Shown here piece by piece: positions 7,684-17,010 of a stretch of 64,000 nt of DNA; position 1 is the first letter of the stretch; every line of letters starts with the position of its first letter. Below the pieces are notes generated by a model. That model was given only the letters and a program-made list of their open reading frames with translations. It did not search any database and was not told the origin of the DNA. Source of the DNA: CALMEH01 sp964548225 (GTDB lineage Bacteria > Acidobacteriota > Blastocatellia > Pyrinomonadales > Pyrinomonadaceae); assembly GCA_964548225.1 (NCBI GenBank), contig CAZJQP010000006.1:1-64000 (forward strand). The letters run 5' to 3'. The translations under genes were made by a program, and so were the position numbers.

Positions 7684-9372
7684 TCAATCTCTCGTCAAAT
7701 TTCGATACTTAATCCGGTGCGGTTGGTCGGCATCGTGTCCTAATCTGCGTTTGCGATCTTCTTCGTATTCGCTGTAATTTCCGTCGAAAAATTCAACGTG
7801 CGAATCGCCTTCAAAAGCTAAAATATGCGTCGCAATTCTGTCCAAAAACCAACGGTCGTGTGAAATTACAACGGCGCAACCGCCGAAATTTTCCAATGCT
7901 TCTTCCAAAGCACGCATCGTGTTCACGTCCAAATCGTTCGTCGGCTCGTCCAATAACAAAACATTTGCGCCCGATTTGAGCATTTTCGCCAAATGCACGC
8001 GGTTTCGCTCACCGCCCGAAAGCTGTCCGACACGCTTTTGTTGGTCTGAGCCGGAAAAATTAAACCGCGAAACGTAAGCGCGGGAATTCATTTCGCGCCT
8101 TCCGAGTTGAACCAAATCCAAACCGTCGGAAATTTCATCGAAAATCGTTTTGTCCGCATTCAGAGAATCACGCGACTGGTCAACATAGCCGAGTTTCACA
8201 GTTTCGCCAACGCGAAAATCGCCCGAATCTGCCGAATCTTGTCCGGTAATCAGACGAAAAAGCGTCGTTTTGCCTGCACCATTCGGACCGATTACGCCGA
8301 CAATTCCGCCTTTCGGCAGAGAAAATTCCAAGTTTTCAAAAAGCAATTTATCGCCGTAAGCCTTTGAAACATTATGTGCTTCAATCACGACATCACCCAA
8401 CCTTTCACCCGGCGGAATGTAGATTTCCAAAGTTTCGTTGCGCTTTTCGCTTTCTTCGGAAACCAATTTTTCATAATCGTTGATTCGCGCTTTCGATTTT
8501 GCGTGGCGACCTTTCGGCGACATCCGAATCCAGTCCAATTCGCGCTCCAAAGTCTTCGCACGTTTGTCGTCCTGCTTCTGTTCATTTGCCAATCTTTGCT
8601 GTTTTTGCTCAAGCCAAGACGAATAATTTCCCTGATACGGAATGCCTTCGCCTCGGTCGAGTTCGAGAATCCAACCCGCGACATTGTCGAGAAAATATCT
8701 ATCGTGCGTAACGGCGATGACCGTTCCTTCGTAACGCGCCAAATGCTGTTCAAGCCACGCGACAGTTTCCGCGTCCAAATGATTTGTCGGTTCATCAAGC
8801 AGTAAAATATCAGGCTTTTGAAGTAAAAGACGACACAACGCAACGCGACGTTTTTCACCGCCCGAAAGATTTTTCACGACCGTTTCCGACGGCGGACAAC
8901 GCAGCGCATCCATCGCCATTTCGAGCCGCGAATCCAAATCCCAAGCGTCCGAAGCGTCCAATTTTTCCTGCACATCGCCTTGCCGTTCGAGAAGCGCGTT
9001 CATTTCGTCATCGGTCATCGGCTCGGCAAATTTCATATTGATTTCGTTAAATTCAGCCAACAAATCAACCGTTTCCTGCACCGCTTCTTCGACGATTTCC
9101 TTAACGGTTTTCGTCTCGTCCAACTTCGGTTCTTGCTCCAAATATCCGACCGAATAACCTTTTGAAAAAACGACCTCGCCGTTAAATTCCTTGTCCGTTC
9201 CGGCAATTATCCGCAAAAGCGAAGATTTTCCCGCGCCGTTCAAACCCAAAACGCCGATTTTCGCGCCGTAAAAAAATGAAAGGTAAATGTCTTTGAGAAC
9301 AGGTTTTTTATCGTAAAACTTGCTCACTTTGACCATCGAAAAAATGATTTTATTTGGTTCGTGATTGCTCAT
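7684..9372 (-). CDS. ettA: Energy-dependent translational throttle protein EttA (ABC-F ATPase)
   Basis: EttA binds the ribosomal E site and gates entry into elongation according to the ATP/ADP ratio. Both ABC cassettes are complete: Walker A GLNGAGKSSLL and GPNGAGKTTLF, signatures LSGGEKRRV and LSGGERNRV, Walker B LLLDEPTNHLD and LLLDEPTNDLD. The linker between them holds the EttA-type arm and P-site tRNA interaction motif region (RMSPKGRHAKSKARI). At 562 residues it matches E. coli EttA (555). The ATG overlaps the stop of the upstream gene by one base (TAATG). Confidence 0.93.
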   Translation of the reverse strand: MSNHEPNKIIFSMVKVSKFYDKKPVLKDIYLSFFYGAKIGVLGLNGAGKSSLLRIIAGTDKEFNGEVVFSKGYSVGYLEQEPKLDETKTVKEIVEEAVQETVDLLAEFNEINMKFAEPMTDDEMNALLERQGDVQEKLDASDAWDLDSRLEMAMDALRCPPSETVVKNLSGGEKRRVALCRLLLQKPDILLLDEPTNHLDAETVAWLEQHLARYEGTVIAVTHDRYFLDNVAGWILELDRGEGIPYQGNYSSWLEQKQQRLANEQKQDDKRAKTLERELDWIRMSPKGRHAKSKARINDYEKLVSEESEKRNETLEIYIPPGERLGDVVIEAHNVSKAYGDKLLFENLEFSLPKGGIVGVIGPNGAGKTTLFRLITGQDSADSGDFRVGETVKLGYVDQSRDSLNADKTIFDEISDGLDLVQLGRREMNSRAYVSRFNFSGSDQQKRVGQLSGGERNRVHLAKMLKSGANVLLLDEPTNDLDVNTMRALEEALENFGGCAVVISHDRWFLDRIATHILAFEGDSHVEFFDGNYSEYEEDRKRRLGHDADQPHRIKYRNLTRD

Positions 9373-9812
9373 TATTTTAATTCAACTTTTAATTTCTTAA
9401 ACTTTTCCACACAACTTACTGTAAATTGATAATCATAAGCTCCAAAATGTCCGTAGCTTCCGCTTGATAGTTTTCCAACAAAAATGATTTCCGCTTTATT
9501 ATCAAAATTATTACTGCCCTTTTTTAATTTTCCTTTCGAGCCTTTGCATAAGTCATCTTCATCTATAAATTCAACCCAAGTTTTAATTTGTCCGCCTTTG
9601 CAATCTCCATCACAAAGAAAACTCCACTCAAAGCCGTAAATCCAAAAGGCTTTGACACGAATGGTTTTTCCTAAATAGTTTCCCTTGTCTTGAATTAACT
9701 CGCTGTAAGTCAGAGTCGGTATTTGCTGATTTTCATTTTTTTGCGCCTTGTTATCTGACACAAAAGCAAAAGTCATGATGATAACAGACAAAAATAGGAT
9801 TTTATTAAACAT
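9372..9812 (-). CDS. Secreted hypothetical protein
   Basis: A 146-residue protein with a signal peptide (about 1-23) and a mature domain with an OB-like beta pattern: LTYSELIQDKGNYLGKTIRV begins it, and the late strand contains YDYQFTVSCVEKFK. Three Cys residues lie in FLCDGDCKGG and DDLCKG. I do not recognise the family. It is the middle gene of menC-hypothetical-ettA, with gaps of 13 nt and -1 nt. Confidence 0.7.
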   Translation of the reverse strand: MFNKILFLSVIIMTFAFVSDNKAQKNENQQIPTLTYSELIQDKGNYLGKTIRVKAFWIYGFEWSFLCDGDCKGGQIKTWVEFIDEDDLCKGSKGKLKKGSNNFDNKAEIIFVGKLSSGSYGHFGAYDYQFTVSCVEKFKKLKVELK

Positions 9813-9825
9813 CTCTTTATCTCGA

Positions 9826-10938
9826 CTAAATTTTGATTTCCGTCTTTCTTACCGTTAATTTATCAATTCTATCTCTTTTAACTTCAAATCCGATTCCTGC
9901 CGCCTCCGAAGCGATGATTGTGCCGTTTGCGGAAACTTCAACTGAAGGCTCGATAATATCTTCGTGCCAATATCTTTTGCTTGCGGAAACGTCGCCGGGC
10001 ATTGTGTAGCCGGCGAGAGTTGAAATTGCAATGTTGTGCGCTCTGCCGATGCCCGATTCCAACATTCCGCCGCACCAGACGGGAATTTTGTTTTCGCGGG
10101 AGATTTTTTCAATCATTTTTGATTGCGTGTGTCCGCCGACTCGTCCGTTTTTTAGGTTGATGATTTTGCCCGATTTTAATTCGATTGCTTTGCTTGCATC
10201 GTCGGGCGATTTTATCGGTTCATCGAGACAAATCGGCGTTTTCAATTCGCGTTGTAAAACGGCGTGGTCAATGATGTCATCGTGCGCGAGCGGCTGTTCG
10301 AGCATCATTAAATCAAACTCGTCGAGGCTTTTTAATTTATCAATATCGTCCAATGAATACGCCGAATTTGCATCGCCCATCAACGGAATTGAGCCAAAAG
10401 TTTCGCGCACTTTTTTGATAACTTCATAATCCCAACGCGGCGAAATTTTTATTTTAATTCTTTTGTAACCAGCGTCAATTTCCGTCTGAATTTTTTCTAA
10501 AAGTTGCTCAATCGAATCTTGAATTCCAATCGAAACGCCGCACGAAATTTCCCGATTTACGCCGCCAAGATGCCGCCACAGCGGAACGCCTTGTTTTTTC
10601 GCTTCCAAATCCCAACAAGCCGTTTCAATCGCGGATTTTGACATACGGTTTCCACGCACATTTCTCATCAAATCCCAAATCTTCGCCGCCGATTCGACCT
10701 CTGCGCCCAAAACCATCGGCGCAAGAATTTTTTCCAAAACTTGCCAGCAAGCATCCGTCCATTCTTCCGAATACGAAGGCGTTTCGCCCGCCGTGCATTC
10801 GCCCCAACCTTCCGCGCCGTCTTCATCTAAAACGCGGGTTAAAATGATTCGCCGTTCGTAAGTTCTGCCGAAACTGGTTTCAAAAAAATGGACGAGCGGT
10901 AAGTTTATTTCGATAAGTTCGATTGATTTGATTTTCAT
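9826..10938 (-). CDS. menC: o-Succinylbenzoate synthase / N-acylamino acid racemase (enolase superfamily)
   Basis: MenC dehydrates SHCHC to o-succinylbenzoate in menaquinone synthesis. The protein has the enolase-superfamily capping domain and barrel. Catalytic acid/base Lys lies in RIKIKIS (about residue 163), metal ligands in LMGDANSAY (Asp), MMLEQPL (Glu) and ICLDEPI (Asp), and the second Lys in GRVGG context preceded by NLKNG. The motif GGMLESGIGRAHN is typical of the OSBS/NAAAR subgroup. No other men gene is nearby, so racemase activity is a possible alternative. Confidence 0.85.
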   Translation of the reverse strand: MKIKSIELIEINLPLVHFFETSFGRTYERRIILTRVLDEDGAEGWGECTAGETPSYSEEWTDACWQVLEKILAPMVLGAEVESAAKIWDLMRNVRGNRMSKSAIETACWDLEAKKQGVPLWRHLGGVNREISCGVSIGIQDSIEQLLEKIQTEIDAGYKRIKIKISPRWDYEVIKKVRETFGSIPLMGDANSAYSLDDIDKLKSLDEFDLMMLEQPLAHDDIIDHAVLQRELKTPICLDEPIKSPDDASKAIELKSGKIINLKNGRVGGHTQSKMIEKISRENKIPVWCGGMLESGIGRAHNIAISTLAGYTMPGDVSASKRYWHEDIIEPSVEVSANGTIIASEAAGIGFEVKRDRIDKLTVRKTEIKI

Positions 10939-11004
10939 TCTGCCACCTATAAAGTTACGACAAATCGAAACAAATTGGCAAAAATGTTTTAAGATAAAAT
11001 CTCT

Positions 11005-11769
11005 ATGCAGAAAGAAGATTTTGCAGACCTTTACGCGCTGGAAGAAAAATTTTGGTGGTTTGCCGGAATGCGCGAAATTTCGGCTTCCGTTTTAGATGAT
11101 TTTTGCGACGGCGGCAAAAATTTCAAAGTTCTCGACGCAGGTTGCGGAACAGGCTTAAATCTTGAATGGTTAAGACGTTACGCTTCTGAAGAAAATATTT
11201 TCGGACTCGATTATTCGAGCGATGCAATTGATTTTTGTCGTGAACGCAAATTAAAAAATCTCGTTCAGGCTTCGGCGACTGATTTGCCTTTTGCGGATGA
11301 ATATTTTGATTTGGTAGCAAGTTTCGATGTTTTAGTTCAGCTTTTTGATGACGGCGACGAAAAAGCAATCAACGAAATGTATCGCGTTTTGAAGCCAAAC
11401 GGCGTGATTTTCGTGCGCGGCGCGGCTTACAAATGGATGCGAAGCGGACACGACATTGCCGTTAATTCGCAACGCCGCTACACATTAAACGAACTAAAAT
11501 CAAAAATCGAAACCGCCGGATTTACTGTTTTGCGTTCAACTTACGCGAACACTTTGCTTTTTCCGGCGGCGGTCATTCGCCGACACATTATGAAACCGCT
11601 CGGCATCGGCGAAACCGGCTCGGACGTAAAACCTCTGCCGCCGAATATGGATTGGCTCAATTCGTTTTTCACGAAAAATATGCTCGCGGAAGCGCGTTTC
11701 CTGAAAAATCAAAAACGTGCTTTGCCATTCGGTTTGTCGGCGATTTGTATTGCTAGAAAAAACTCTTAA
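11005..11769 (+). CDS. Class I SAM-dependent methyltransferase
   Basis: The SAM-binding motif I is VLDAGCGTGLNLEWL (about residues 46-60), motif II contains FGLDYSSDAIDF and post-motif DLVASFDVLVQLF. The last third is typical of methyltransferases found in polysaccharide or glycolipid clusters. Its substrate is unknown. The gene runs head-on into the DegT aminotransferase gene, and the two 3' ends overlap by 17 bp, so the two transcripts are partly antisense. Confidence 0.87.
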   Translation: MQKEDFADLYALEEKFWWFAGMREISASVLDDFCDGGKNFKVLDAGCGTGLNLEWLRRYASEENIFGLDYSSDAIDFCRERKLKNLVQASATDLPFADEYFDLVASFDVLVQLFDDGDEKAINEMYRVLKPNGVIFVRGAAYKWMRSGHDIAVNSQRRYTLNELKSKIETAGFTVLRSTYANTLLFPAAVIRRHIMKPLGIGETGSDVKPLPPNMDWLNSFFTKNMLAEARFLKNQKRALPFGLSAICIARKNS

Positions 11770-12859
11770 CCGTTTCGATTACACTTTCGATTTCTTCGTC
11801 CGTTAGATGCGGATTGAGCGGCAGAGAAAAAATTTCTTTGCCAATTTTTTCGGCGTTTGGCAGAGAATTTTGCGCGGCGTTTCGGAATAATTTTTGTTCG
11901 TGAAGCAGAAACGGATAATGAATCATCGTCGAAACTCCTTGCGCTTCGAGAAGTTTTATCAAGTGTTCTCTTTCGGGCATTTTGACAACGTAAAGATGGT
12001 AAACGTGCGAATCTATATCTTCGCAAAAAGGCGTTTCCAGAATATTTTGAAACGCGGTGTTATATCTTTCCGCAATTTGCTTGCGCCGCTCGTTCCATTC
12101 GTCTAGTTTTTTAAGTTTGACGCGCAAAAATGCCGCTTGCAATTCATCAAGACGCGAATTTCTGCCCTCGAAACCGCTTTGAAAATTCTCGAAATGCCCA
12201 CCTTGACGCAAGATTTTTATTTTTTCCAAAATCTTCGCATCGTTTGAAACAACCGCGCCACCGTCGCCCAACGCGCCTAAGTTTTTGCTCGGATAAAAGC
12301 TGTAAGCCGCCGCATTTCCGAAATTTCCGGCGCGTTTTCCGTCAATGCACGCGCCGTGCGCTTGCGCCGCGTCTTCGATGACAAATAAATTATGAAGCTC
12401 CGCAAGCTCGCAAATCGCGGACATTTCCGCCATTTGACCGTAAAGATGCACCGGAACAATGGCACGAGTTTTTGAATTTATCAGCGATTCGATTGATTTT
12501 GCGTCAATATTGAAAGTCTGCGGATTGATGTCGGCAAAAATCGGAATCGCACCTGCATTCAAAATCGCCAGAGCCGTATAACCTGCGCTTAAAGTCGTCG
12601 TGATAACTTCATCGCCTTTTTCAACAGTCGCCAGAAGCGCAAGCGTCAGCGCGTCCGTGCCATTTCCTACGCCGATTGCGCCAAGAGTTCCGCAATAATT
12701 CGCCCATTCGCGTTCAAATTCTGCAACTTCCGCACCCAAAATAAAATTCCCGCTTTTCATCACATTTTCAAAAGCGGAATTTATTTCGTCAGCAATTTCA
12801 GCGTTTGCACGGGAAATTTCAAGAAACGGCACTCGTTTTTTTGCTGCCCCAATATTCAT
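11753..12859 (-). CDS. DegT/DnrJ/EryC1/StrS-family PLP aminotransferase
   Basis: These enzymes transfer an amino group to nucleotide keto-sugars. The chain shows GNGTDALTLAL, VPVHLYGQMAEM, FVIEDAAQAHGA (Asp that contacts the PLP ring) and YPSKNLGALGDGG with the PLP-binding Lys. The first in-frame codon is at 12979, but homology begins at MNIGAAKKRVPFLEI, so the start is put at ATG 12859-12857, giving 368 residues. A GTG a few codons downstream is an alternative. The start overlaps the SDR gene by 41 bp. It works with the SDR and glycosyltransferases upstream on a surface sugar. Confidence 0.88.
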   Translation of the reverse strand: MNIGAAKKRVPFLEISRANAEIADEINSAFENVMKSGNFILGAEVAEFEREWANYCGTLGAIGVGNGTDALTLALLATVEKGDEVITTTLSAGYTALAILNAGAIPIFADINPQTFNIDAKSIESLINSKTRAIVPVHLYGQMAEMSAICELAELHNLFVIEDAAQAHGACIDGKRAGNFGNAAAYSFYPSKNLGALGDGGAVVSNDAKILEKIKILRQGGHFENFQSGFEGRNSRLDELQAAFLRVKLKKLDEWNERRKQIAERYNTAFQNILETPFCEDIDSHVYHLYVVKMPEREHLIKLLEAQGVSTMIHYPFLLHEQKLFRNAAQNSLPNAEKIGKEIFSLPLNPHLTDEEIESVIETVKSFF

Positions 12860-13844
12860 CACGGTTTTTTTTGTAAAATTCGATGGTTTCAACAAGTCCC
12901 GTCCGCAAATCGGTCTGTGGCGACCAACCCAATTTGCTTTGGATTTTTTCGTAGCTTGAATAGCAATTTCCAATATCAATCAACCTTCGCTCGCGCGGAA
13001 AAGGAACTCCCACAAGCGAACCGCTTCCGGCAATTTCGATGATTTCTTTTGCTAAATCGTAAAGACTTACAGGATTGTGATGACCGATGTTATAAACTTC
13101 GCCATTAGCTTCTTCGCTTGCGCCTGCAAGCAACAGAGCGTCAATTACGTCTTCGACATAATTCAAATCGCGTTTTTGCTTACCGTCGCCGAAAAGCTCG
13201 ATGGTCTCATTATTCATCGCTTTGCGGATAAACCAAGAGATAAATCCGTGACGGTCGTTCTGAATCTGCTGTCGTTTGCCGAAAGTGTTCGTCAAACGCA
13301 AACAGGTTGTCCGCAAACCGTAAATTCTTTGATAAAGCAGATGATAATGTTCCGCCGCGATTTTGTTTGCGCCATTCACATCAAGCGGTAAAATTCGGTG
13401 ATTTTCGTCTAAAGGCAAATAAAGCGGACTTCCATAAACTTGGCGCGTGCTTGTAAAAACGATTTTTGCTTGCGGATTAAAGGTTCGACAGGCTTCCAAA
13501 AGAGTTATTTGTGCCTGACAATTCGATTGCAAATCGCGGTGCGGATTTTCCATCGAATCAATATGGCTGCTACTTCCTGCCAAATTAAAAATATAATCAA
13601 CTCCGGCAACCAAATGATTGATAACCGAACTGTCATTCATATCGGCGATATGAATTTTTACTTTATCTTTGATTTCGTGAACATTAAACGGATTTCCACC
13701 TTGTTCCGCTTCGAGCGAATCAATAATAATAACCTCAACATCGCCTAATTCAGTTAAACGATGTGCCAGATTACTTCCGATAAAACCGAGTCCGCCCGTT
13801 ATTAAAACCGAACGGTGTTCATATTTCTGCTTTGGGGTTAGCAT
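12819..13844 (-). CDS. NAD-dependent sugar epimerase/dehydratase (extended SDR)
   Basis: The NAD-binding motif is ITGGLGFIGSNLAHRL near the N terminus, with the acidic IIDSLE after strand two. The catalytic Ser region is FTSTRQVYGSP. Where the YxxxK catalytic pair is expected the sequence reads VNGANKIAAEHY, so Lys is kept but Tyr is replaced by Asn. I recall a similar NGxNK pattern in other annotated SDRs of sugar clusters, but the activity is uncertain. Length 341 fits nucleotide-sugar epimerases/dehydratases. It is the third gene of the sugar cluster. Confidence 0.82.
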   Translation of the reverse strand: MLTPKQKYEHRSVLITGGLGFIGSNLAHRLTELGDVEVIIIDSLEAEQGGNPFNVHEIKDKVKIHIADMNDSSVINHLVAGVDYIFNLAGSSSHIDSMENPHRDLQSNCQAQITLLEACRTFNPQAKIVFTSTRQVYGSPLYLPLDENHRILPLDVNGANKIAAEHYHLLYQRIYGLRTTCLRLTNTFGKRQQIQNDRHGFISWFIRKAMNNETIELFGDGKQKRDLNYVEDVIDALLLAGASEEANGEVYNIGHHNPVSLYDLAKEIIEIAGSGSLVGVPFPRERRLIDIGNCYSSYEKIQSKLGWSPQTDLRTGLVETIEFYKKNRDEYWGSKKTSAVS

Positions 13845-13855
13845 AATTTAATTTT

Positions 13856-14566
13856 CTAGGTCTGCTTTTGAAACACAACCAATTTCAGCCACAAGGAGAA
13901 AAAATCTGCCAGCGTCTTCGCAATTCGGGCGAAAGTGAAAAACTGTGATTTTCCGTGTGGGCGTGAATAATGATTTACCGCAATTTCGGTAAAATTGCAA
14001 CCTTTTCGCGCCAATTTATACACCAATTCGACACAAATTCCACCACTTGTTGAACTTAAATTCACATTTTCCAGCGCGCTTTTTCTAATCAGACGAAAAT
14101 CGCAATCAACATCACGAATCGGCAAATCGAAAAAGAAATGCGCCATTTTATTGTAGCTTTCACCGACATATTTACGGCGTTTTCCGTCGGCACGGCTGAT
14201 TTTATAACCGTTCACGACATCGGTTTTCGCATCCAATTTCTCAAAAAGCAAAGCAAGTTCATTGACATCATATTGCCCGTCGCCGTCGGTGTAAAAAATT
14301 AAATCTTTTTTCGCCGCAAGGAAACCGCTCTGTAACGCCGCGCCGTATCCGCGATTCGTTTCGTGCGTTACAATACGCATTTTTCCGTGCGTTTTTAACA
14401 GTTCTTGCAAAACGTCTGCCGTTTCGTCCGCACTTCCGTCATTGACGACGATAATTTCAAAATCGTTCGTCAGATTTTTTAGAGTTTCTTGCGCGTCCGC
14501 CACGAGTTTCCCGATTGATTTGGCATCGTTATATGCCGGAAAAAAGACGCTAATGCTTTCTGACAT
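13856..14566 (-). CDS. Family 2 glycosyltransferase (polyprenyl-phosphate type)
   Basis: A 236-residue cytoplasmic GT-A enzyme. The N-terminal strand FFPAYNDAKSIGKLV and EIIVVNDGSADETADVL bind the nucleotide; YTDGDGQYD holds the DxD metal motif. No C-terminal membrane segments are present, as in dolichol/polyprenyl-phosphate mannose synthase-like proteins. Such enzymes charge a lipid carrier that is then used by a GT-C enzyme, and the GT-C-like gene is directly upstream (6-nt gap). Confidence 0.88.
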   Translation of the reverse strand: MSESISVFFPAYNDAKSIGKLVADAQETLKNLTNDFEIIVVNDGSADETADVLQELLKTHGKMRIVTHETNRGYGAALQSGFLAAKKDLIFYTDGDGQYDVNELALLFEKLDAKTDVVNGYKISRADGKRRKYVGESYNKMAHFFFDLPIRDVDCDFRLIRKSALENVNLSSTSGGICVELVYKLARKGCNFTEIAVNHYSRPHGKSQFFTFARIAKTLADFFSLWLKLVVFQKQT

Positions 14567-14572
14567 AATAAT

Positions 14573-16066
14573 TTACGGCTTTTCATTTGGCACATAAAGA
14601 TAAACTTTAAAGAATCTTTCGGGCAAATTTTGCGACATTTTTACTAAACGATAATTCGGGAATTTTTCCGAAAAATTATCTTCAAACCAAATGATTGCCG
14701 CATAATTTCCCTGTTTTATCTCGCGCTCGAAAATCTCACTCAATTCCGGCGACCAAGTTCCGTTGTATTCTTCAAAATCATCGAAATTAAACGTGCAACC
14801 GTTCCAAACAACCAATTCGGGATAAACACTGACGCATTTGCCGCCTTTCGGCACGATTTTCCCGACGGTTTCAAACACTTCGCGGTAATACGGCAAACTT
14901 TCCCAACGATAATATTCTCCGCGCAAAACTCTAAAAATCTGAAATGCACCGCCGAGTGTCAACAAAATAATCATCGCCGAGGCAAGCGACGGCATATTTT
15001 CTTTCCGTGCAAAAAATTCAAACATCAAACCGCAGGCAATCGCCAAAATGAATGAAAATTCGATGTAATAATTCGCGTTTCCGCCGATTCTGCCTGCCGA
15101 AAGAATGCTCCAAACAAGCGCAATCAAAACATAAAAAAACAACAAAATTCGCGGCGAAGATATAAGTTTCAATATTTCTCCGCGCCGTAAATTATTGAAA
15201 ACGCGCCGTTTTTGAAACGCAAAAATCGTCAGACAAACAAGCGCGAAAAATATCGCCGGTTGTTTGAGTATTATGCCGAAAACCTCCAAGGCTTGCAGAA
15301 AACTATACGGCAATCTCTCCGCGTGTGTGAAGTGTTGCCAAATATAACCACCGTCGGAAGTATAATTCAGCCAAAACATTCCGCCCGATATTAAAATTGC
15401 CAAGCCCCCGGCAAAAATTCCGGCTTCGCGCCATTCTTTCACTTGCAGAAAACGAAAAAAAACAATTCCCGCCGCAATTAAAAAAGTCTGTTTCGTAAAA
15501 AATGCCGCGCCCAATAAAAAAATTATTGCGCCGATTTTCCAAAGAGAAGTTTTTTTATTTTCCGAAAGACCGAAAGCCAACGCCAATGCCGACAGAGCAA
15601 AAGCCGCCGCAATCAAATCGGGGCGCATCATAGCGATCCAAATCTGCGCCGGAAACATTGCCAAACCTGCCAAAAAAGCCGCCAAAACCGCAATTTTTCC
15701 CGAAGATATTTTCCGTGTTATCTGCACAACTGCCCACAAACAAATGGCAAACGCAATAACTGATAAAACTCTTCCGAACCAAATCTGATACCCGAAGATT
15801 TTTACGCCGATACCGATTAAAGCGTAAAAAACGACTCCGTAAGGCGACATTCCGAACGGCGTTTTAAAGGCAAAAGCATAAGGATTTTTGCCTTCCCAAA
15901 AATGTTCGGCAGGCATCCAATTAAAAGATTCCCAAGCCCCGACTCCAAACGGATAGACGAGCCGCGAAACTATCAGCGACGCAAAAAACAAAATTAAAAC
16001 CGCAATTCCGATTCGGATTAAAGACGCAGTTTTCTCTCCGCGTAAGGATTTATTCTCATTTTCCAT
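14573..16066 (-). CDS. Membrane glycosyltransferase, GT-C fold (GT39/ArnT-like)
   Basis: A 497-residue protein with about eleven hydrophobic segments and a C-terminal soluble domain (about 395-497). The first periplasmic loop has GAWESFNWMPAEHFWEGKNPY, in the place where GT-C enzymes carry their catalytic Asp/Glu. It would move a sugar from a lipid carrier to an acceptor outside the cytoplasmic membrane. First gene of the four-gene cluster that continues GT2, SDR, aminotransferase. Confidence 0.75.
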   Translation of the reverse strand: MENENKSLRGEKTASLIRIGIAVLILFFASLIVSRLVYPFGVGAWESFNWMPAEHFWEGKNPYAFAFKTPFGMSPYGVVFYALIGIGVKIFGYQIWFGRVLSVIAFAICLWAVVQITRKISSGKIAVLAAFLAGLAMFPAQIWIAMMRPDLIAAAFALSALALAFGLSENKKTSLWKIGAIIFLLGAAFFTKQTFLIAAGIVFFRFLQVKEWREAGIFAGGLAILISGGMFWLNYTSDGGYIWQHFTHAERLPYSFLQALEVFGIILKQPAIFFALVCLTIFAFQKRRVFNNLRRGEILKLISSPRILLFFYVLIALVWSILSAGRIGGNANYYIEFSFILAIACGLMFEFFARKENMPSLASAMIILLTLGGAFQIFRVLRGEYYRWESLPYYREVFETVGKIVPKGGKCVSVYPELVVWNGCTFNFDDFEEYNGTWSPELSEIFEREIKQGNYAAIIWFEDNFSEKFPNYRLVKMSQNLPERFFKVYLYVPNEKP

Positions 16067-16089
16067 TCAAGAGTTTTTCGGATTTTTTT

Positions 16090-16118
16090 CTATTAGAATG
16101 AATAAGATTTTGACACAA
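16090..16118 (-). promoter_or_regulatory. Probable promoter of the sugar cluster
   Basis: Minus strand TTGTGT (16118-16113), 17-bp spacer, TAATAG (16095-16090), about 24 bp before the ATG of the GT-C gene. The -10 is good and the -35 weak. Confidence 0.5.
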
Positions 16119-16163
16119 AACGACCTTGTTTCACAAGTTAGCAATTGTGTGCCGGACAAATTT

Positions 16164-16550
16164 TCAGTCGGAGATTTTTTGAATGGAAATGCCGTTAATG
16201 TTCTGATTTAAACTTTTCGCAATCGTTTCGGCGCGAAATTTAGCATTTTCCGCTGTTTCGCCCTCAAATAAAAGGTCAATCGTGGCATTAAAAATCTCAA
16301 CCCAACGCAGAAAATGCGCCGGTTTGAGTTGAGATTTTTCGTGGAGTTTTTGATGAACGGCAAGCGGATTGTTAAAATAAACCGGCTTGCCGAACAAAAC
16401 CTTCTCCCAAAAATCAACAATTACAGGCAAATGCGCGGTCAAATTCAGGTCATCGAAATGGTGTCCGATTTCCGCATCAAAAGGCACGATTTTGTAAAAT
16501 TCCGCCAACAGAAATTCCAAATCCGTGCGTGTTTCAATATCGTGTTTCAT
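16164..16550 (-). CDS. Group III truncated haemoglobin
   Basis: A 128-residue globin. The group III pattern is clear: PVIVDFWEKVLFGKPVYF, then VHQKLHEKSQLKPAHFLRW, then a C-terminal helix. Proximal His is H79 (AHFLRW), Phe CD1 is about F32, and helix B has Tyr19. Group III globins bind oxygen or NO and are tied to low-oxygen or nitrosative stress; the physiological role is not settled. The ATG directly follows the sufU stop codon, so it is the last gene of the seven-gene set starting at 21543. Confidence 0.88.
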   Translation of the reverse strand: MKHDIETRTDLEFLLAEFYKIVPFDAEIGHHFDDLNLTAHLPVIVDFWEKVLFGKPVYFNNPLAVHQKLHEKSQLKPAHFLRWVEIFNATIDLLFEGETAENAKFRAETIAKSLNQNINGISIQKISD

Positions 16551-17000
16551 TTATTCGGTTGAAACTTCCGCTTCGTCGTTCAAAGCCGCGTGAAGTGTGT
16601 GCCAGGAAAGCGAAGCACATTTGACACGAGCGGGAAATTCCAAAACTCCGGCAAAAATTTTCAGTTTTCCGAGTGAATTATCCTGTGTTTCGGCATCGAG
16701 TTCGCCCGTAACCATTTGATGAAATTCATTAAAAATAGTTTCGGCTTCGGCGCGTGTTTTGCCCTTGACGGTTTGCGTCATCATCGAAGCCGAAGCCTTT
16801 GAAATCGCGCAACCCGAACCTTTGAAAGCAACATCTTTCACCGTTTCGCCGTCCATTTCGACATAAACCCTGAGCGAGTCGCCGCAGAGCGGATTATTGC
16901 CGTCCGCCGTGCGCGTCGCCGTTTCAATCTCGCGGAAATTTCGCGGATTTTTGTTGTGTTCTAAAATGACTTCTTGATATAAATCGTTTAATTCCGACAT
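16551..17000 (-). CDS. sufU: SufU-type Fe-S cluster assembly protein
   Basis: SufU takes sulfur from the cysteine desulfurase SufS in Fe-S cluster assembly. The conserved zinc/sulfur ligands are all present: Cys39 and Asp41 (NPLCGD), Cys64 (GSGCAIS) and Cys128 (VKCASLSW). The insertion before the second Cys and the length of 149 fit SufU rather than IscU. No sufBCDS genes are in the window; a NifS-type desulfurase is encoded separately at 37947-39089. Confidence 0.92.
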   Translation of the reverse strand: MSELNDLYQEVILEHNKNPRNFREIETATRTADGNNPLCGDSLRVYVEMDGETVKDVAFKGSGCAISKASASMMTQTVKGKTRAEAETIFNEFHQMVTGELDAETQDNSLGKLKIFAGVLEFPARVKCASLSWHTLHAALNDEAEVSTE

Positions 17001-17010
17001 TTTAACTTTT

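Noticed and set aside
8374..8858. Long open frames opposite ettA
   Set aside because: They are in other frames of a well-conserved gene and have no ribosome-binding site or known domain.
11753..12979. Longer start for the DegT aminotransferase at 12979
   Set aside because: The extra 40 residues lie inside the SDR gene in another frame and do not resemble the family.
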